Below are positions 8,351 to 19,400 of a DNA stretch of 64,000 bases, piece by piece. The translations under genes were made by a program, and so were the position numbers. The stretch's first letter is position 1. Each line of letters starts with the position of its first letter. Source of the DNA: Thauera butanivorans NBRC 103042 (GTDB lineage Bacteria > Pseudomonadota > Gammaproteobacteria > Burkholderiales > Rhodocyclaceae); contig NZ_BCUG01000019.1 of NCBI RefSeq assembly GCF_001591165.1, forward strand, positions 1 through 64,000, read 5' to 3'. A model generated the notes under the pieces. That model was not told the origin of the DNA. It saw nothing but the letters and a program-made list of their open reading frames with translations, and searched no databases.

Positions 8351-9943
8351 ATGCCCCAGCACGCTTCGCCTTCCCGCCGCCCATCCCTGCTCGCGCGCCT
8401 GCTGTTCGGCGCCGCCATGGCCGGCGCGCTGCTGCCCGCCTGGGCCGCCGACCTGCGCATCGGCCTGTCGTCCGACGTCACCTCGCTCGACCCGCACTTC
8501 GTCAACATCGCACCGAACATCGCCTTTTCCGACCACGTCTTCGACACCCTGGTGAAGTCCGACGCCAGCGGCAAGCTGGTGCCGGGGCTGGCGGAAAGCT
8601 GGCGCGCGCTGTCGCCGACCACCTGGGAATTCAAGCTGCGCCAGGGCGTCGTCTTCTCCGACGGCACGCCGCTGACCGCCGAGGACGTGGTGTTCTCGCT
8701 CGACCGCCCCGCCACCATCAAGAACAGCCCCGGCCCCTTCACCAGCTACACCAAGCAGATCGTCAGGAAGGAAGCCATCGACGCCCACACGGTGCATCTG
8801 CACACCGCCTCGGCCTATGGCCCGCTGCCGCTCGACCTGATCTCGATCTACGTGGTATCGAAGAAGGCCGCCGAAAACGCCGGCACCGAAGACTTCAACA
8901 GCGGCAAGGCGCTGATCGGCACCGGCCCGTTCAAGTTCGCCGCCTTCCGCAAGGGCGAGAGCATCGAAATCACGCGCAACGAGCGCTACTGGGGCGCCAA
9001 ACCCGAATGGGACAAGGTGGTCTTCCGCATCCTCGCCTCCGACGCACCGCGCCTGTCGGCGCTGCTGGCCGGCGACGTCGACGTGATCGAGAACGTGCCC
9101 GCCGCCGACCTCGCCCGGCTCAAGACCAATCCGCAAGTCACGCTCGCCCAGCACACCACCTGGCGCACGCTGTTCTGGCAGCTCGACCAGTTCCGCGACC
9201 AGAGCCCCTTCGTCACCGGCAAGGACGGCAAGCCGCTGGACAAGAACCCGCTGAAGGACCTGCGCGTACGCCAGGCGATTTCCAAGGCGATCAACCGCCA
9301 GGCACTGGTCGAGCGCACGCTCGAAGGCCTGGCGGAGCCCGCCTCCAACATCAACGCGCCGGGCATCTTCGGCTACAACGCGCAGATCCCGGTCGAAGCG
9401 TACGACCCCGAAGGCGCGAAGAAGCTGCTCGCCGAAGCCGGCTATCCCGACGGCTTCTCGCTGACCATCCACGGCACCAACAACCGCTACATCAACGACG
9501 ATCAGGTGGTGCAGACGGTGGCGCAGTTCCTCAACCGCATCGGCATCAGGACGCGGGTCGACACCCAGCCGGTCGCCACCTACTTCGGCAAGGCGCGCGC
9601 GCACGAATACAGCTTCGCGCTGCTGGGCTGGGGTTCGCTCGCCACCGACTTCACGCTGCGCTCCATCGTCGGCACCATCGACCCCGACACCGGCTGGGGC
9701 AGCTGGAACTGGGGCAAGTACAGCAACCCCAAAGTGGATGAACTGGTGGCCGGCGCGCTGGCCGCGGTCGAACCGGCCGAGCGCGAACGCCTCGCCCGCG
9801 AAGCCGCCAGCGTCGCGCTGGGCGACCTGGCGGTGATCCCCTCGCACCACCAGCTCGCCACCTGGGGGCTGCGCAAGGGCTTCGCCTACGACGGGCGCAT
9901 CGACGAGTTCACCTTTGCGCACGAGATCCGCAGTGCGCGTTGA
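8351..9943 (+). CDS. Dipeptide/oligopeptide-type ABC importer, periplasmic binding protein
   Basis: A protein of 530 aa. It has a signal peptide (Arg-rich start, hydrophobic core, cleavage at AWA-AD near residue 28) and the SBP family 5 fold. The family-5 opening DVTSLDPHF and the PATTWEFKLRQGVVFSDGTPL-type region are clear. It delivers peptides, or possibly other amphipathic solutes such as glutathione or nickel chelates, to the membrane permeases that follow. The ATG with a nearby AGGAG was preferred to in-frame upstream codons because the signal peptide starts here. It is the first gene of a five-gene cassette. Substrate cannot be decided from sequence alone. Confidence 0.92.
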   Translation: MPQHASPSRRPSLLARLLFGAAMAGALLPAWAADLRIGLSSDVTSLDPHFVNIAPNIAFSDHVFDTLVKSDASGKLVPGLAESWRALSPTTWEFKLRQGVVFSDGTPLTAEDVVFSLDRPATIKNSPGPFTSYTKQIVRKEAIDAHTVHLHTASAYGPLPLDLISIYVVSKKAAENAGTEDFNSGKALIGTGPFKFAAFRKGESIEITRNERYWGAKPEWDKVVFRILASDAPRLSALLAGDVDVIENVPAADLARLKTNPQVTLAQHTTWRTLFWQLDQFRDQSPFVTGKDGKPLDKNPLKDLRVRQAISKAINRQALVERTLEGLAEPASNINAPGIFGYNAQIPVEAYDPEGAKKLLAEAGYPDGFSLTIHGTNNRYINDDQVVQTVAQFLNRIGIRTRVDTQPVATYFGKARAHEYSFALLGWGSLATDFTLRSIVGTIDPDTGWGSWNWGKYSNPKVDELVAGALAAVEPAERERLAREAASVALGDLAVIPSHHQLATWGLRKGFAYDGRIDEFTFAHEIRSAR

Positions 9944-9985
9944 TGCATCGGTCCGGCGCGTGCGTGCCAGCGGCGGAGCCGGCGC

Positions 9986-10966
9986 ATGACGCTGTTCCTG
10001 CTGCGCCGCCTGCTGCAGACCGCCCAGGTGCTGTTCGTCATGTCGCTGCTGGTGTTCGTCGGCGTCTACGCCATCGGCAACCCGCTCGACATGCTGGTCG
10101 ATCCGCAGGCCACGGCAGCCGACACCGCCCGCGTGGCCGCGGCGCTGGGGCTGGACCAGCCGCTGTGGGTGCAGTACTGGCGTTTCCTCGGCAACGCGCT
10201 GCAAGGCGACCTCGGCACCTCCTTCCTGCACGGCACGCCGGCGCTGCAACTGATCGTGCAGCGCCTGCCGGCGACGCTGGAACTGGCCGTCAGCGCGCTG
10301 CTGATCGCGGTACTGCTCGGCATCCCGCTCGGCCTGTGGGCCGGGCTGCGGCCGGACAGCTTCGGCGGGCGCACGATCATGGCCGGCTCGATCCTGGGCT
10401 TCTCGCTGCCGACCTTCTGGGTCGGGCTGATGCTGATCATGGTGTTCTCGGTGCATCTGGGCTGGCTGCCGTCCGGCGGGCGCGGGCCGACGCGCGAATT
10501 CCTCGGCCTCGAATGGTCGCTGCTGGCCCCCGATGGCTGGCGCCATCTGCTGCTGCCGGCGCTCAACCTGGCGCTGTTCAAGCTCGCGCTGATGATCCGC
10601 CTGACGCAGAGCGGCACCCGCGAGGCGCTGCTGCAGGACTACGTGCGCTTCGCCCGCGCCAAGGGCCTGCCGCCCCGCCGCGTGGTCGGCGTGCATGTGC
10701 TGAAGAACATCATGATCCCGGTCGTCACCGTGGCCGGCCTGGAGTTCGGCACGCTGATCGCGTTCTCGGTCGTCACCGAATCCATCTTCGCCTGGCCCGG
10801 CATCGGCAAGCTGCTGCTGGATTCCATCGGCCAGCTCGACCGGCCGGTGGTGGTCGCCTACCTGCTGCTGATCGTGTTCATCTACACGCTGATCAGCCTG
10901 GTGGCCGATCTCATCTACGCCGCGCTCGATCCGCGCGTGCGCCTCGCCGGCGGGCAGGCGGCATGA
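9986..10966 (+). CDS. Peptide-type ABC importer permease (DppB-like)
   Basis: A protein of 326 aa with six predicted transmembrane segments and the DppB/OppB N-terminal signature (LLRRLLQTAQVLFVMSLLVF). The cytoplasmic EAA loop around DYVRFARAKGLPPRRVVGVHV couples to the ATPases. It forms the channel with the next permease. A GGAG precedes the ATG at a suitable distance. It lies 42 nt after the binding protein and 10 nt before the second permease, so all belong to one transcript. Confidence 0.93.
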   Translation: MTLFLLRRLLQTAQVLFVMSLLVFVGVYAIGNPLDMLVDPQATAADTARVAAALGLDQPLWVQYWRFLGNALQGDLGTSFLHGTPALQLIVQRLPATLELAVSALLIAVLLGIPLGLWAGLRPDSFGGRTIMAGSILGFSLPTFWVGLMLIMVFSVHLGWLPSGGRGPTREFLGLEWSLLAPDGWRHLLLPALNLALFKLALMIRLTQSGTREALLQDYVRFARAKGLPPRRVVGVHVLKNIMIPVVTVAGLEFGTLIAFSVVTESIFAWPGIGKLLLDSIGQLDRPVVVAYLLLIVFIYTLISLVADLIYAALDPRVRLAGGQAA

Positions 10967-10976
10967 GGGCTGCGCG

Positions 10977-11881
10977 ATGACGGCTGCCGCTGCTGCCTTC
11001 ACCCCGGCCGCCGGCGGCTGGCGCGCGCTGGCCCGCGCCTACGCCGACAGCCCGCTCGCGCTCGCCGGGCTGGCGCTGCTGATGGTGATCGTCGCCGCGG
11101 CGCTGGCCGCGCCCTGGATCGCGCCGCAGGACCCCTACGACCTGTCGCAGCTCGACATCATGGACTCGCGCCTGCCGCCGGGCAGCGCCAGCGCCGACGG
11201 CAGCCTGCACTACCTGCTCGGCACCGACGGCCAGGGCCGCGACATGCTGTCGGCCATCCTCTACGGCCTGCGCATCAGCGTCGCGGTCGGCTTCAGCGCC
11301 ACGCTGCTGGCGCTGGCGCTGGGCATGTCGCTCGGGCTGGTGGCGGGCTACGCCGGCGGGCGGCTGGATGCCTTCGTGATGCGCGCGGTGGACATCCAGA
11401 TGTCCTTCCCGGCGATCCTCACCGCGATGATCCTGCTGGCGCTGTTCGGCCAGGGCACGGACAAGATCGTCATCGCCCTGGTGGCCTCGCAATGGGCCTA
11501 CTACGCCCGTACCACGCGCGGCGCGGCACTGGTCGAAGGCCGGCGGGAATACATCGAGGCGGCCCGCCTGCTGGGGCTGTCCACGCCGCGCATCCTGTTC
11601 CGCCACCTGCTGCCCAACTGCCTGCCGCCGCTCATCGTCGTCGCCGCGCTGCAAGTGGCGGCGGCGATCGCGCTGGAAGCCACGCTGTCCTTCCTCGGCC
11701 TCGGCCTGCCGGTCACCGAACCTTCGCTCGGCCTGCTGATCGCCAACGGCTTCCAGTACCTGTATTCCGGCCGCTACTGGATGAGCGTGTTCCCCGGCGT
11801 GGCGCTGCTGCTCGCCATCGTCGCGCTCAACCTGGTCGCCGACCGCCTGCGCGAAATCCTCAACCCGCGCCTGCAATCGCA

Positions 11882-11885
<4 letters not shown>
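10977..11885 (+). CDS. Peptide-type ABC importer permease (DppC-like)
   Basis: A protein of 302 aa. DppC/OppC permeases begin with a short cytoplasmic segment, one helix and a periplasmic loop carrying the motif HYLLGTDGQGRDMLSAILYG, which is seen here. The EAA loop EYIEAARLLGLSTPRILFRHL lies near residues 185-205. Five to six transmembrane helices are predicted. It pairs with the preceding DppB-like subunit. The stop overlaps the ATG of the first ATPase by 4 nt. Confidence 0.93.
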
Positions 11886-12936
<1,051 letters not shown>

Positions 12937-12940
<4 letters not shown>

Positions 12941-13926
12941 ACACCCCGCCGCTGCTCGCCCTGCATGGCATCCACAAGCACTTCGGCCCGCGGCCGGACT
13001 GGCTCGAACGGCTCGGCATGCGCCTGGGCTGGCTGCCGCCGCCCGCGCGGGTGCACGCGCTGGACGGCGTCGACGTGGAAATCACTGCCGGCGAAGTGCT
13101 CGGCCTGGTCGGCGAATCCGGCAGTGGCAAATCCACCCTCGGCCGCGTCGCCGCCGGCCTGCTGCGGCCGGATCAGGGCCGCCGCCTGTGGCATGGCGAG
13201 GAAATCGCGGCCGCGCCGATGGCCGCCCACGGCATCCAGATGGTCTTCCAGGACCCGTCCGCGTCGCTGAACCCGCGCATGAGGGTGGCCGAGCTGATCG
13301 CCGAAGCGCCGCGCACCCACGGGCTGATCGCCCGCCGCGAGCAGGCGGACTACGTCGCCGGCCTGCTGCGCCGGGTCGGCCTCGACCCCGGCGCGGCGAG
13401 CCGCTTTCCGCACCAGTTCTCGGGCGGCCAGCGCGCCCGCATCGGCATCGCCCGCGCGCTGGCGGTGAAGCCCGAACTGCTGATCTGCGACGAGCCGGTG
13501 GCGGCGCTGGACGTGTCGGTGCAGGCCCAGGTGCTGAACCTGTTCGGCGAACTGCGCGACCGCCTCGGCCTGACCTACCTGTTCATCAGCCACGACCTCG
13601 GCGTGGTGCGCCACCTGTGCGAACGCGTCGCCATCCTGTACCTCGGCCGCATCGTCGAAAGCGCCCCGGCGGACGAACTGTTCACCTCGCCGGCACACCC
13701 CTACACCCAGGCCCTGATCGCCGATGCGCCGACGCTGAAGGCCGGGAAGAAACGCTTCGTCGCCATCCGCGGCGAACTGCCCTCGCCGCTGTCGCCGCCC
13801 TCCGGCTGCCATTTCCACCCGCGCTGCCCGCACGCCTTCGCCCGCTGCCGCGAGGAACGCCCCGTGCTGCGCGAGACCGCCCCCGGCCATCGTGCCGCCT
13901 GCCATCTGCACGACGCCTCCCTCTGA
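12937..13926 (+). CDS. Peptide-type ABC importer ATPase (DppF-like)
   Basis: A protein of 329 aa. Walker A is GESGSGKST, the signature is FSGGQRARIGIARAL, Walker B is LLICDEPVAALD and the H-loop is FISHDLGVV. The oligo/dipeptide C-terminal extension contains CHFHPRCPHAFARC. An insertion near residues 15-35 (ERLGMRLGWLPPPARVHALDG) is typical of DppF-type subunits carrying an extended strand before Walker A. It is the last gene of the cassette. With DppD-like it would form the heterodimeric motor. Confidence 0.94.
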
Positions 13927-14031
13927 GCCCTCACGCGCATTCGGCTACAATCGGTCGTTTCCCGCAGGCGCACCGCCTGCAGCCCGCCCGGTGGAGACAC
14001 CCGGCGCCCCCGCACACGAATGGAGATGACA

Positions 14032-15159
14032 ATGCCCGGACTGCTGCCCGACGTCGACCCCGATGGCCTGCTCGAATACTCGGTGGTGTTCACCGATCGT
14101 TCGCTGAACCACATGTCCAAGGCCTTCCAGGGCGTGATGCGCGACATCTCGGCGACGCTGAAGAAGGTCTACAACGCCAGCTCGGTCGCGCTCGTGCCCG
14201 GCGGCGGCTCGTTCGGCATGGAGGCCGTGGCACGCCAGTTCGCCACCGGCAAGAAGACGCTGGTGATCCGCAACGGCTGGTTCAGCTTCCGCTGGACGCA
14301 GATCTTCGAAATGGGCGGCATCCCGTCCGAATCGATCGTCCTCAAGGCCCGCCAGATCGGCACCGGCTCGCAGGCCCCCTTCGCCCCCGCGCCGATCGAC
14401 GAAGTCGTCGCCGCCATCCGCCAGCACCGCCCCGACCTGGTCTTCGCGCCGCACGTCGAAACCGCCGCCGGCATGATCCTGCCCGACGACTACCTGCGCG
14501 CAGTGGCCGACGCGGTGCATGAACACGGCGGCCTGTTCGTGCTCGACAGCATCGCCTCCGGCGCCGTGTGGGTGGACATGCAGGCCTGCGGCGTCGACAT
14601 CCTGATCAGCGCGCCGCAAAAGGGCTGGAGCAGTTCGCCCTGCGCGGCGATGGTGATGCTCAACGCCACCGCGCGCGAGCGCATCGACGCCACCACCAGC
14701 ACCAGCTTCGCCGCCGACCTGAAGAAGTGGCTGCAGATCATGGAAGCCTACGAGGCCGGCGGCCACGCCTACCACGCCACGCTGCCGACCGACGCGCTCG
14801 CCGCCATGCGCGACAGGATGAAGGAAACCGAAGCCTTCGGCTTCGACAAGGCCAGGGACGCACAATGGGAACTGGGCCGCCGCGTGCGCGCACTGCTGCA
14901 ATCGCGCGGCATCCGCAGCGTCGCCGCCGAAGGCTTCCAGGCCCCGGGCGTGGTCGTCAGCTACACCGAGGACGACGGCATCAAGAGCGGCGCCAAGTTC
15001 ATCGCCGCCGGTCTGCAGACCGCCGCCGGCGTGCCGCTGCAATGCGATGAACCGGCGGATTTCAAGACCTTCCGCATCGGCCTGTTCGGCCTCGACAAGC
15101 TGGGCGACATCGACCGCGCGGTGGGTAATCTGGAGCGGGCGCTCGATTCGCTGGGGTGA
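14032..15159 (+). CDS. Class V PLP-dependent aminotransferase (alanine-glyoxylate/serine-pyruvate type)
   Basis: A protein of 375 aa of fold type I. The PLP Lys lies in SAPQKGWSSSPCA, preceded by the Asp of LFVLDSIASGAVW. The Gly-rich PGGGSFGMEA holds the cofactor phosphate. Substrate is likely a small amino acid with glyoxylate or pyruvate as acceptor, judging from the SgaA/AGXT-like overall pattern. The exact reaction is not settled by sequence. ATGs at 14020, 14026 and 14032 are all in frame; 14032 is preferred because GGAG ends 6 nt before it. It stands alone between the ABC cassette and a strong hairpin. Confidence 0.85.
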   Translation: MPGLLPDVDPDGLLEYSVVFTDRSLNHMSKAFQGVMRDISATLKKVYNASSVALVPGGGSFGMEAVARQFATGKKTLVIRNGWFSFRWTQIFEMGGIPSESIVLKARQIGTGSQAPFAPAPIDEVVAAIRQHRPDLVFAPHVETAAGMILPDDYLRAVADAVHEHGGLFVLDSIASGAVWVDMQACGVDILISAPQKGWSSSPCAAMVMLNATARERIDATTSTSFAADLKKWLQIMEAYEAGGHAYHATLPTDALAAMRDRMKETEAFGFDKARDAQWELGRRVRALLQSRGIRSVAAEGFQAPGVVVSYTEDDGIKSGAKFIAAGLQTAAGVPLQCDEPADFKTFRIGLFGLDKLGDIDRAVGNLERALDSLG

Positions 15160-15168
15160 GGGTTCAAT

Positions 15169-15201
15169 AGCCCTCGTCGGAGCCAGCGGCCGACGAGGGC
15201 T
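15169..15201 (+). terminator. Hairpin after the aminotransferase, 12-bp perfect stem
   Basis: AGCCCTCGTCGG (15169-15180) pairs perfectly with CCGACGAGGGCT (15190-15201) across a 9-nt loop, 10 nt after the stop codon. No U-tract follows, so it may be a weak or factor-dependent terminator or an RNA-stabilising stem. Confidence 0.55.
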
Positions 15202-15506
15202 GCATAAACCGATGACTCGGTCACCCGACGAAAAAGGTGAAATCTGCTGAAGAGAAATAATGAGGCCGAGGCTGGGTAAATGTCATGCGACAGGTTCTCG
15301 ACCTCAGCTGCCATTCGCCAGCCGCTGCCAGTGCAGCCGCAATGCGGCAGAAATCTGTCGCTCACTTGCCATCCCGCGAACTGGGACTTCTGCGCTGGAA
15401 GGGCTTCGGTACATGTTCGTACGCACAGCGCACCGGCTAGCCCAACAAAGCGTGGATCGTCGAGGCGGCGCGAACGCGCTGCCAAGCACACAGGCAGTCG
15501 GTTTAG
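15202..15506. other. Noncoding interval before the parDE-type operon
   Basis: About 300 bases with lower GC than the surroundings. No convincing start, signal peptide or family motif appears in any frame. It contains short inverted and direct similarities but nothing I can name. It may be the edge of the small accessory insert that brought the toxin-antitoxin genes and the integrase stub. Confidence 0.4.
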
Positions 15507-15521
15507 TGGCAAACTATGCCA
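15507..15521 (+). promoter_or_regulatory. Inverted repeat TGGCA-N5-TGCCA upstream of the antitoxin
   Basis: A perfect 5-bp inverted repeat with a 5-bp spacer ends 26 nt before the antitoxin ATG. ParD-type ribbon-helix-helix antitoxins bind such short palindromes to autorepress their operon, so this is a candidate operator. That is inference from position and symmetry. Confidence 0.45.
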
Positions 15522-15547
15522 TTACTTGACATTGCCTGGAGTACGCC

Positions 15548-15820
15548 ATGTCCCTCAACGTCTCTTTACCACCAGAGCTGGAAAACCGGGTGCGCCAGCA
15601 CGTCGAATCTGGCCTCTATAGCTCTGCGAGTGAAGTCATCCGCGAAGCATTGCGATTGTTCGAGGCCTACCAGGGCGTGCAGGCGGCGAACCTGGCCAGC
15701 CTGAAAGCCGACATCGCCCAAGGCGTCGCCGACATCGAGGCGGGCCGGGTGCGCGAGCTCGACATCAACGAAATCAAGCAACGCGGCCGGGCAACACTGG
15801 CAGCTCGGCGGCCGGCGTAG
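15548..15820 (+). CDS. parD: ParD-like type II antitoxin
   Basis: A protein of 90 aa. The N-terminal ribbon-helix-helix MSLNVSLPPELENRVRQHV continues into SGLYSSASEVIREALRLFE, which is the ParD/CopG family pattern. The C-terminal half, rich in charged residues, would wrap the toxin. It is predicted to neutralise the downstream ParE-like protein and repress the operon through the inverted repeat at 15507-15521. There are 7 nt between its stop and the toxin start. The ORF is small but the family match is clear. Confidence 0.9.
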   Translation: MSLNVSLPPELENRVRQHVESGLYSSASEVIREALRLFEAYQGVQAANLASLKADIAQGVADIEAGRVRELDINEIKQRGRATLAARRPA

Positions 15821-15827
15821 CGACGGC

Positions 15828-16133
15828 GTGAGCAAGGTTCGACATTCCGCCAGTGCGGAAAACGATTTGCTTGAGGCTTGGCTGTTCATCGCCGAGGACA
15901 GCGTCGAGTCCGCCGACCGGCTACTCGATCAGATCCGAAACGATTCGCGAACACTGCTCTTGCAGCCAAAAATGGGCCGGGCTCGGGACGAACTGGCGGT
16001 CGGCCTGCGCAGTTGGCCGACGTCAACGCCCTACATCCTGTTTTATTTCGTTGAGGGCGATGGGATCACCGTTGCGCGCGTCCTCCACCACGCCCGGGAT
16101 GTTCCCGCGATCTGGAGCTGGCCAAGACACTGA
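15828..16133 (+). CDS. parE: ParE-like type II toxin
   Basis: A protein of 101 aa with a GTG start, chosen because it follows the antitoxin by 7 nt and gives the full ParE/RelE N-terminus SKVRHSASAENDLLEAW. The motif RPxMGRARDEL-like (PKMGRARDELAVGLRSW) and the end VARVLHHARDV are typical ParE elements. ParE toxins poison gyrase, whereas RelE relatives cut mRNA. This sequence looks more like ParE. The downstream flank holds an integrase fragment, which suggests the pair arrived on mobile DNA. Confidence 0.88.
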   Translation: MSKVRHSASAENDLLEAWLFIAEDSVESADRLLDQIRNDSRTLLLQPKMGRARDELAVGLRSWPTSTPYILFYFVEGDGITVARVLHHARDVPAIWSWPRH

Positions 16134-16146
16134 GGACGCGCGGTAA

Positions 16147-16344
16147 GCGCCATGCGTTGCAATCCGCCGACGTAGAGCCTGGAACAAGGGAAAGCTGGTT
16201 GGCCAGAAGGCGCCGCTCAAGCCCAAAGACATCTGGGCCATCCGTATCCATCTGCAAAACGCGCACGCGATGCGTGACCTCGCCATGTTCAACCTCGCGA
16301 TCGACAGCAAGCTCAGAGGCTGTGAGCAACACATTACTGCCTGA
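16147..16344 (+). pseudogene. Tyrosine-recombinase integrase, N-terminal fragment
   Basis: In frame 1 an open stretch encodes W-N-K-G-K-L-V-G-Q-K, then PLKPKDIWAIRIHLQ, then RDLAMFNLAIDSKLRGC before a TGA at 16342. This is the core-binding N-terminal part of a widespread proteobacterial phage-type integrase family, where the text normally continues into a Leu-rich segment and the catalytic domain. Here homology stops at the Gly-Cys and the catalytic Arg/His/Tyr residues are absent. No start codon with a ribosome site is visible. I read it as a remnant of a mobile element. Confidence 0.7.
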
Positions 16345-16437
16345 CTTCACCGATCAGACCAGTGACAGCTGAGGCCGAACAGCGGCCTCCCCAAGGGATC
16401 GTCCGTTTGATGTTCGCCACGGAGGCAACCACCAAGC

Positions 16438-19400
16438 TCAGACCCGCGCCGCCTGTCCGCCCTCCGCCCGCCGCAACTCCCGCTGCTTCGCCAGCACGAA
16501 CAGCACCGGAATCACCGCCAGCGTCAGCACCGTCGACGACACCATGCCCCCCACCATCGGCGCGGCGATCCGGCGCATGACCTCGCTGCCCACCCCGGTG
16601 CCCCACATCACCGGCAGCAGGCCGACGACGATGGTCAGCACCGTCATCATCTTCGGCCGCACGCGGCCGGCCGCGCCTTCCATCACCGCCGCATGCAGTT
16701 CGGCGGCAGTGGGCGATCGCCCCTCGGCGGCGCAGGCGGCAAGCACTCGCTTCCATGCCTGGTCGAGATAGATCAGCATGATCACGCCGGTTTCGGCGGC
16801 GACGCCGGCCAGCGCGATGAAGCCGACCGCTACCGCGACGCTCATCTGGTAGTCCAGCCACCACATCAGCCATACGCCGCCGATCAGCGCGAAAGGCACC
16901 GACAGCATCACGATCAGCGTCTCGGCCAGGCGGCGGAAGTTCAGGTACAGCAGCACGAAGATCAGCGCCAGCGTCAGCGGGCCAACGATGGCGAGCCGTT
17001 CGCCGGCACGCTCCATGTTCTCGAACTGGCCGCTCCAGGTAGCGTAGTAGCCCGGCGGGAACTGCACCTGCTCGGCCACCGCCTGCCGGGCGCGGGCGAC
17101 GAAGGCGCCGAGGTCGGTCTCGCGCGTGTCCACATACACGTAGGCGGCCAGCATCGCGTTCTCGGTACGCACCGACGCCGCGCCGCGCACGATGCGCACG
17201 TCGGCAAGCTGGCCCAGCGGCACCGCGCCGCTGGCGGTCGGCACCAGCACGCTGGCGGCGACACGCTGCGGGTCGTCGCGCAGCGCGCGCGGGTAGCGCA
17301 CGCTGACGTCGTAGCGCTCCAGCCCTTCCACCGTCGTCGTCACGCGCTCGCCGCCGAGCGCGGTGGCGAGTGTCTCCTGCAGGCGGTCGATGGTCAGGCC
17401 GTGGCGTGCCAGCTGATCGCGGCGCGGCTCGATGTCGACGTAGTAGCCGCCAGCGACGCGCTCGGCGTAGGCGCTGCTGGTGCCGGGCAGCGCGCGCACC
17501 GCCGCCTCGACCTCCTTCGCCACCCGTTCCAGGGTTTCCAGGTCGGTGCCGAACACCTTCACACCGACCGGCGTGCGGATGCCGGTGGACAGCATGTCGA
17601 TGCGGGCCTTGATCGGCATCGTCCATGAATTGGCCAGGCCGGGGAATTTCAGCGCCGCGTCCATCTCGGCGATCAGCGCGTCCACCGTCATGCCCGGGCG
17701 CCATTCGGCTTCGGGCTTGAGGTTGATCACGGTCTCGAACATTTCCAGCGGCGCCGGGTCGGTCGCGGTGTTGGCGCGGCCGGCCTTGCCGTACACCGAC
17801 TCGACTTCGGGAAAGGTCTTGATGATGCGGTTGGTGGTGGCGAGCAGGCGCCCGGCCTCGGTCACCGACATGCCGGGCAGCGCCGCCGGCATGTAGAAGA
17901 TGGCGCCTTCGTTCAGCGTCGGCATGAACTCGCTGCCGATCTGGCGCGCGGGGATCAGCGTCAGCCCCAGCGCAAGCAGCGCAAGCACCAGGGTCGTCAG
18001 CCTGAAGCGCATCACCAGCGCGATCAGCGGCCGGTAGGCCGCCCCCAGCGCGCGGTTGATCGGGTTGCGGTGCTCGGGCACGATGCGGCCGCGCACGAAG
18101 AGCAGCATCAGCACCGGCACCAGCGTCACCGACAGCACCGCGGCGCCGGCCATCGCCAGCGTCTTGGTCCACGCCAGCGGCGCGAACAGCCGCCCCTCCT
18201 GGCCTTCGAGCGTGAACACCGGCAGGAAGGAGACGGTGATGATCAGCAGCGAAAAGAACAGCGCCGGCCCCACTTCGCGGCAGGCGCCGATCAGCGTCGC
18301 CCGCCGTTCGGCTCCGCTGGCGTCCGCGCCCAGCGTCTCCAGGCGCTTGTGCGCGTTCTCGATCATGACGACGGAGGCATCGACCATCGCGCCGATGGCG
18401 ATCGCGATGCCGCCCAGGCTCATGATGTTGGAGCCGATGCCCAGCGCCTGCATGCCGATGAAGGCCACCAGGATGCCCAGCGGCAGCGTCACGATCGCCA
18501 CCAGCGCGCTGCGCACGTGCAGCAGGAAGACGATGCACACCGCGGCGACGATCAGGCTTTCTTCCAGCAGCGTCCACGTCAGGTTGTCGATCGCGCGCCC
18601 GATCAGCGTCGAGCGGTCGTACACCGGCACCACCTCCGCCCCTTCCGGCAGGCCGGGGGCGATCTGGGCCAGCTTGGCCTTGACCGCGCCGATCACGTCC
18701 AGCGCGTTCTCGCCGAAGCGCGCCATGACGATGCCGGACGCCACTTCGCCTTCGCCGTTCAGCTCGGCCAGGCCACGCCGCTCGGCCGCCACCTGCTCGA
18801 CGCGGCCGACGTCGGCGATGCGTACCGGCGTGCCGTTCTCCACCTTCAGCACGATGCCGCCGATGTCCTCGGCGCCGCGCAGATAGCCGCGCCCGCGCAC
18901 CATGTATTCCTTCTCGGCCAGCTCGATGACGCGCCCGCCCACGTCCCGGTTCGACTCGCGGATCGCGCGCGTCACGTCGTCGAGGGCGATGCCGTAGCCC
19001 GCCAGCCGGAACGGGTCGACCGTGACCTGGTATTCGCGCACGAAGCCGCCGACGCTCGCCACCTCGGCCACGCCCTCGGCCTGGGTCAACTGGTAGCGCA
19101 GATACCAGTCCTGCAGGCTGCGCGTGTCGGCCAGCGACATGTCGCGGCCGGTGACGGCGTACTGGTAGACCCAGCCCACGCCGGTCGCGTCCGGCCCGAT
19201 CTGCGGCGCCACGCCCTGCGGCAGTCGCGCCGCCGCGGTACTGAGGTATTCCAGCACCCGCGAGCGCGCCCAGTAGATGTCGGTGCCGTCCTCGAAGATC
19301 ACATAGACGTAGGACGCGCCGAACATCGAGAAGCCGCGCACCACCCGCGCGCGCGGCACCGCCAGCAGCGAGGTGGTGAGCGGATAGGTGACCTGGTCTT

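Noticed and set aside
8120-11002. Very long open frame on the minus strand opposite the peptide-transporter genes
   Set aside because: It lies wholly antisense to well-recognised genes, is Ala/Gly/Arg/His/Gln-rich without domains, and is expected from the GC-rich third-position bias. The same holds for other long antisense frames such as those opposite cusA, cusB and malate synthase.
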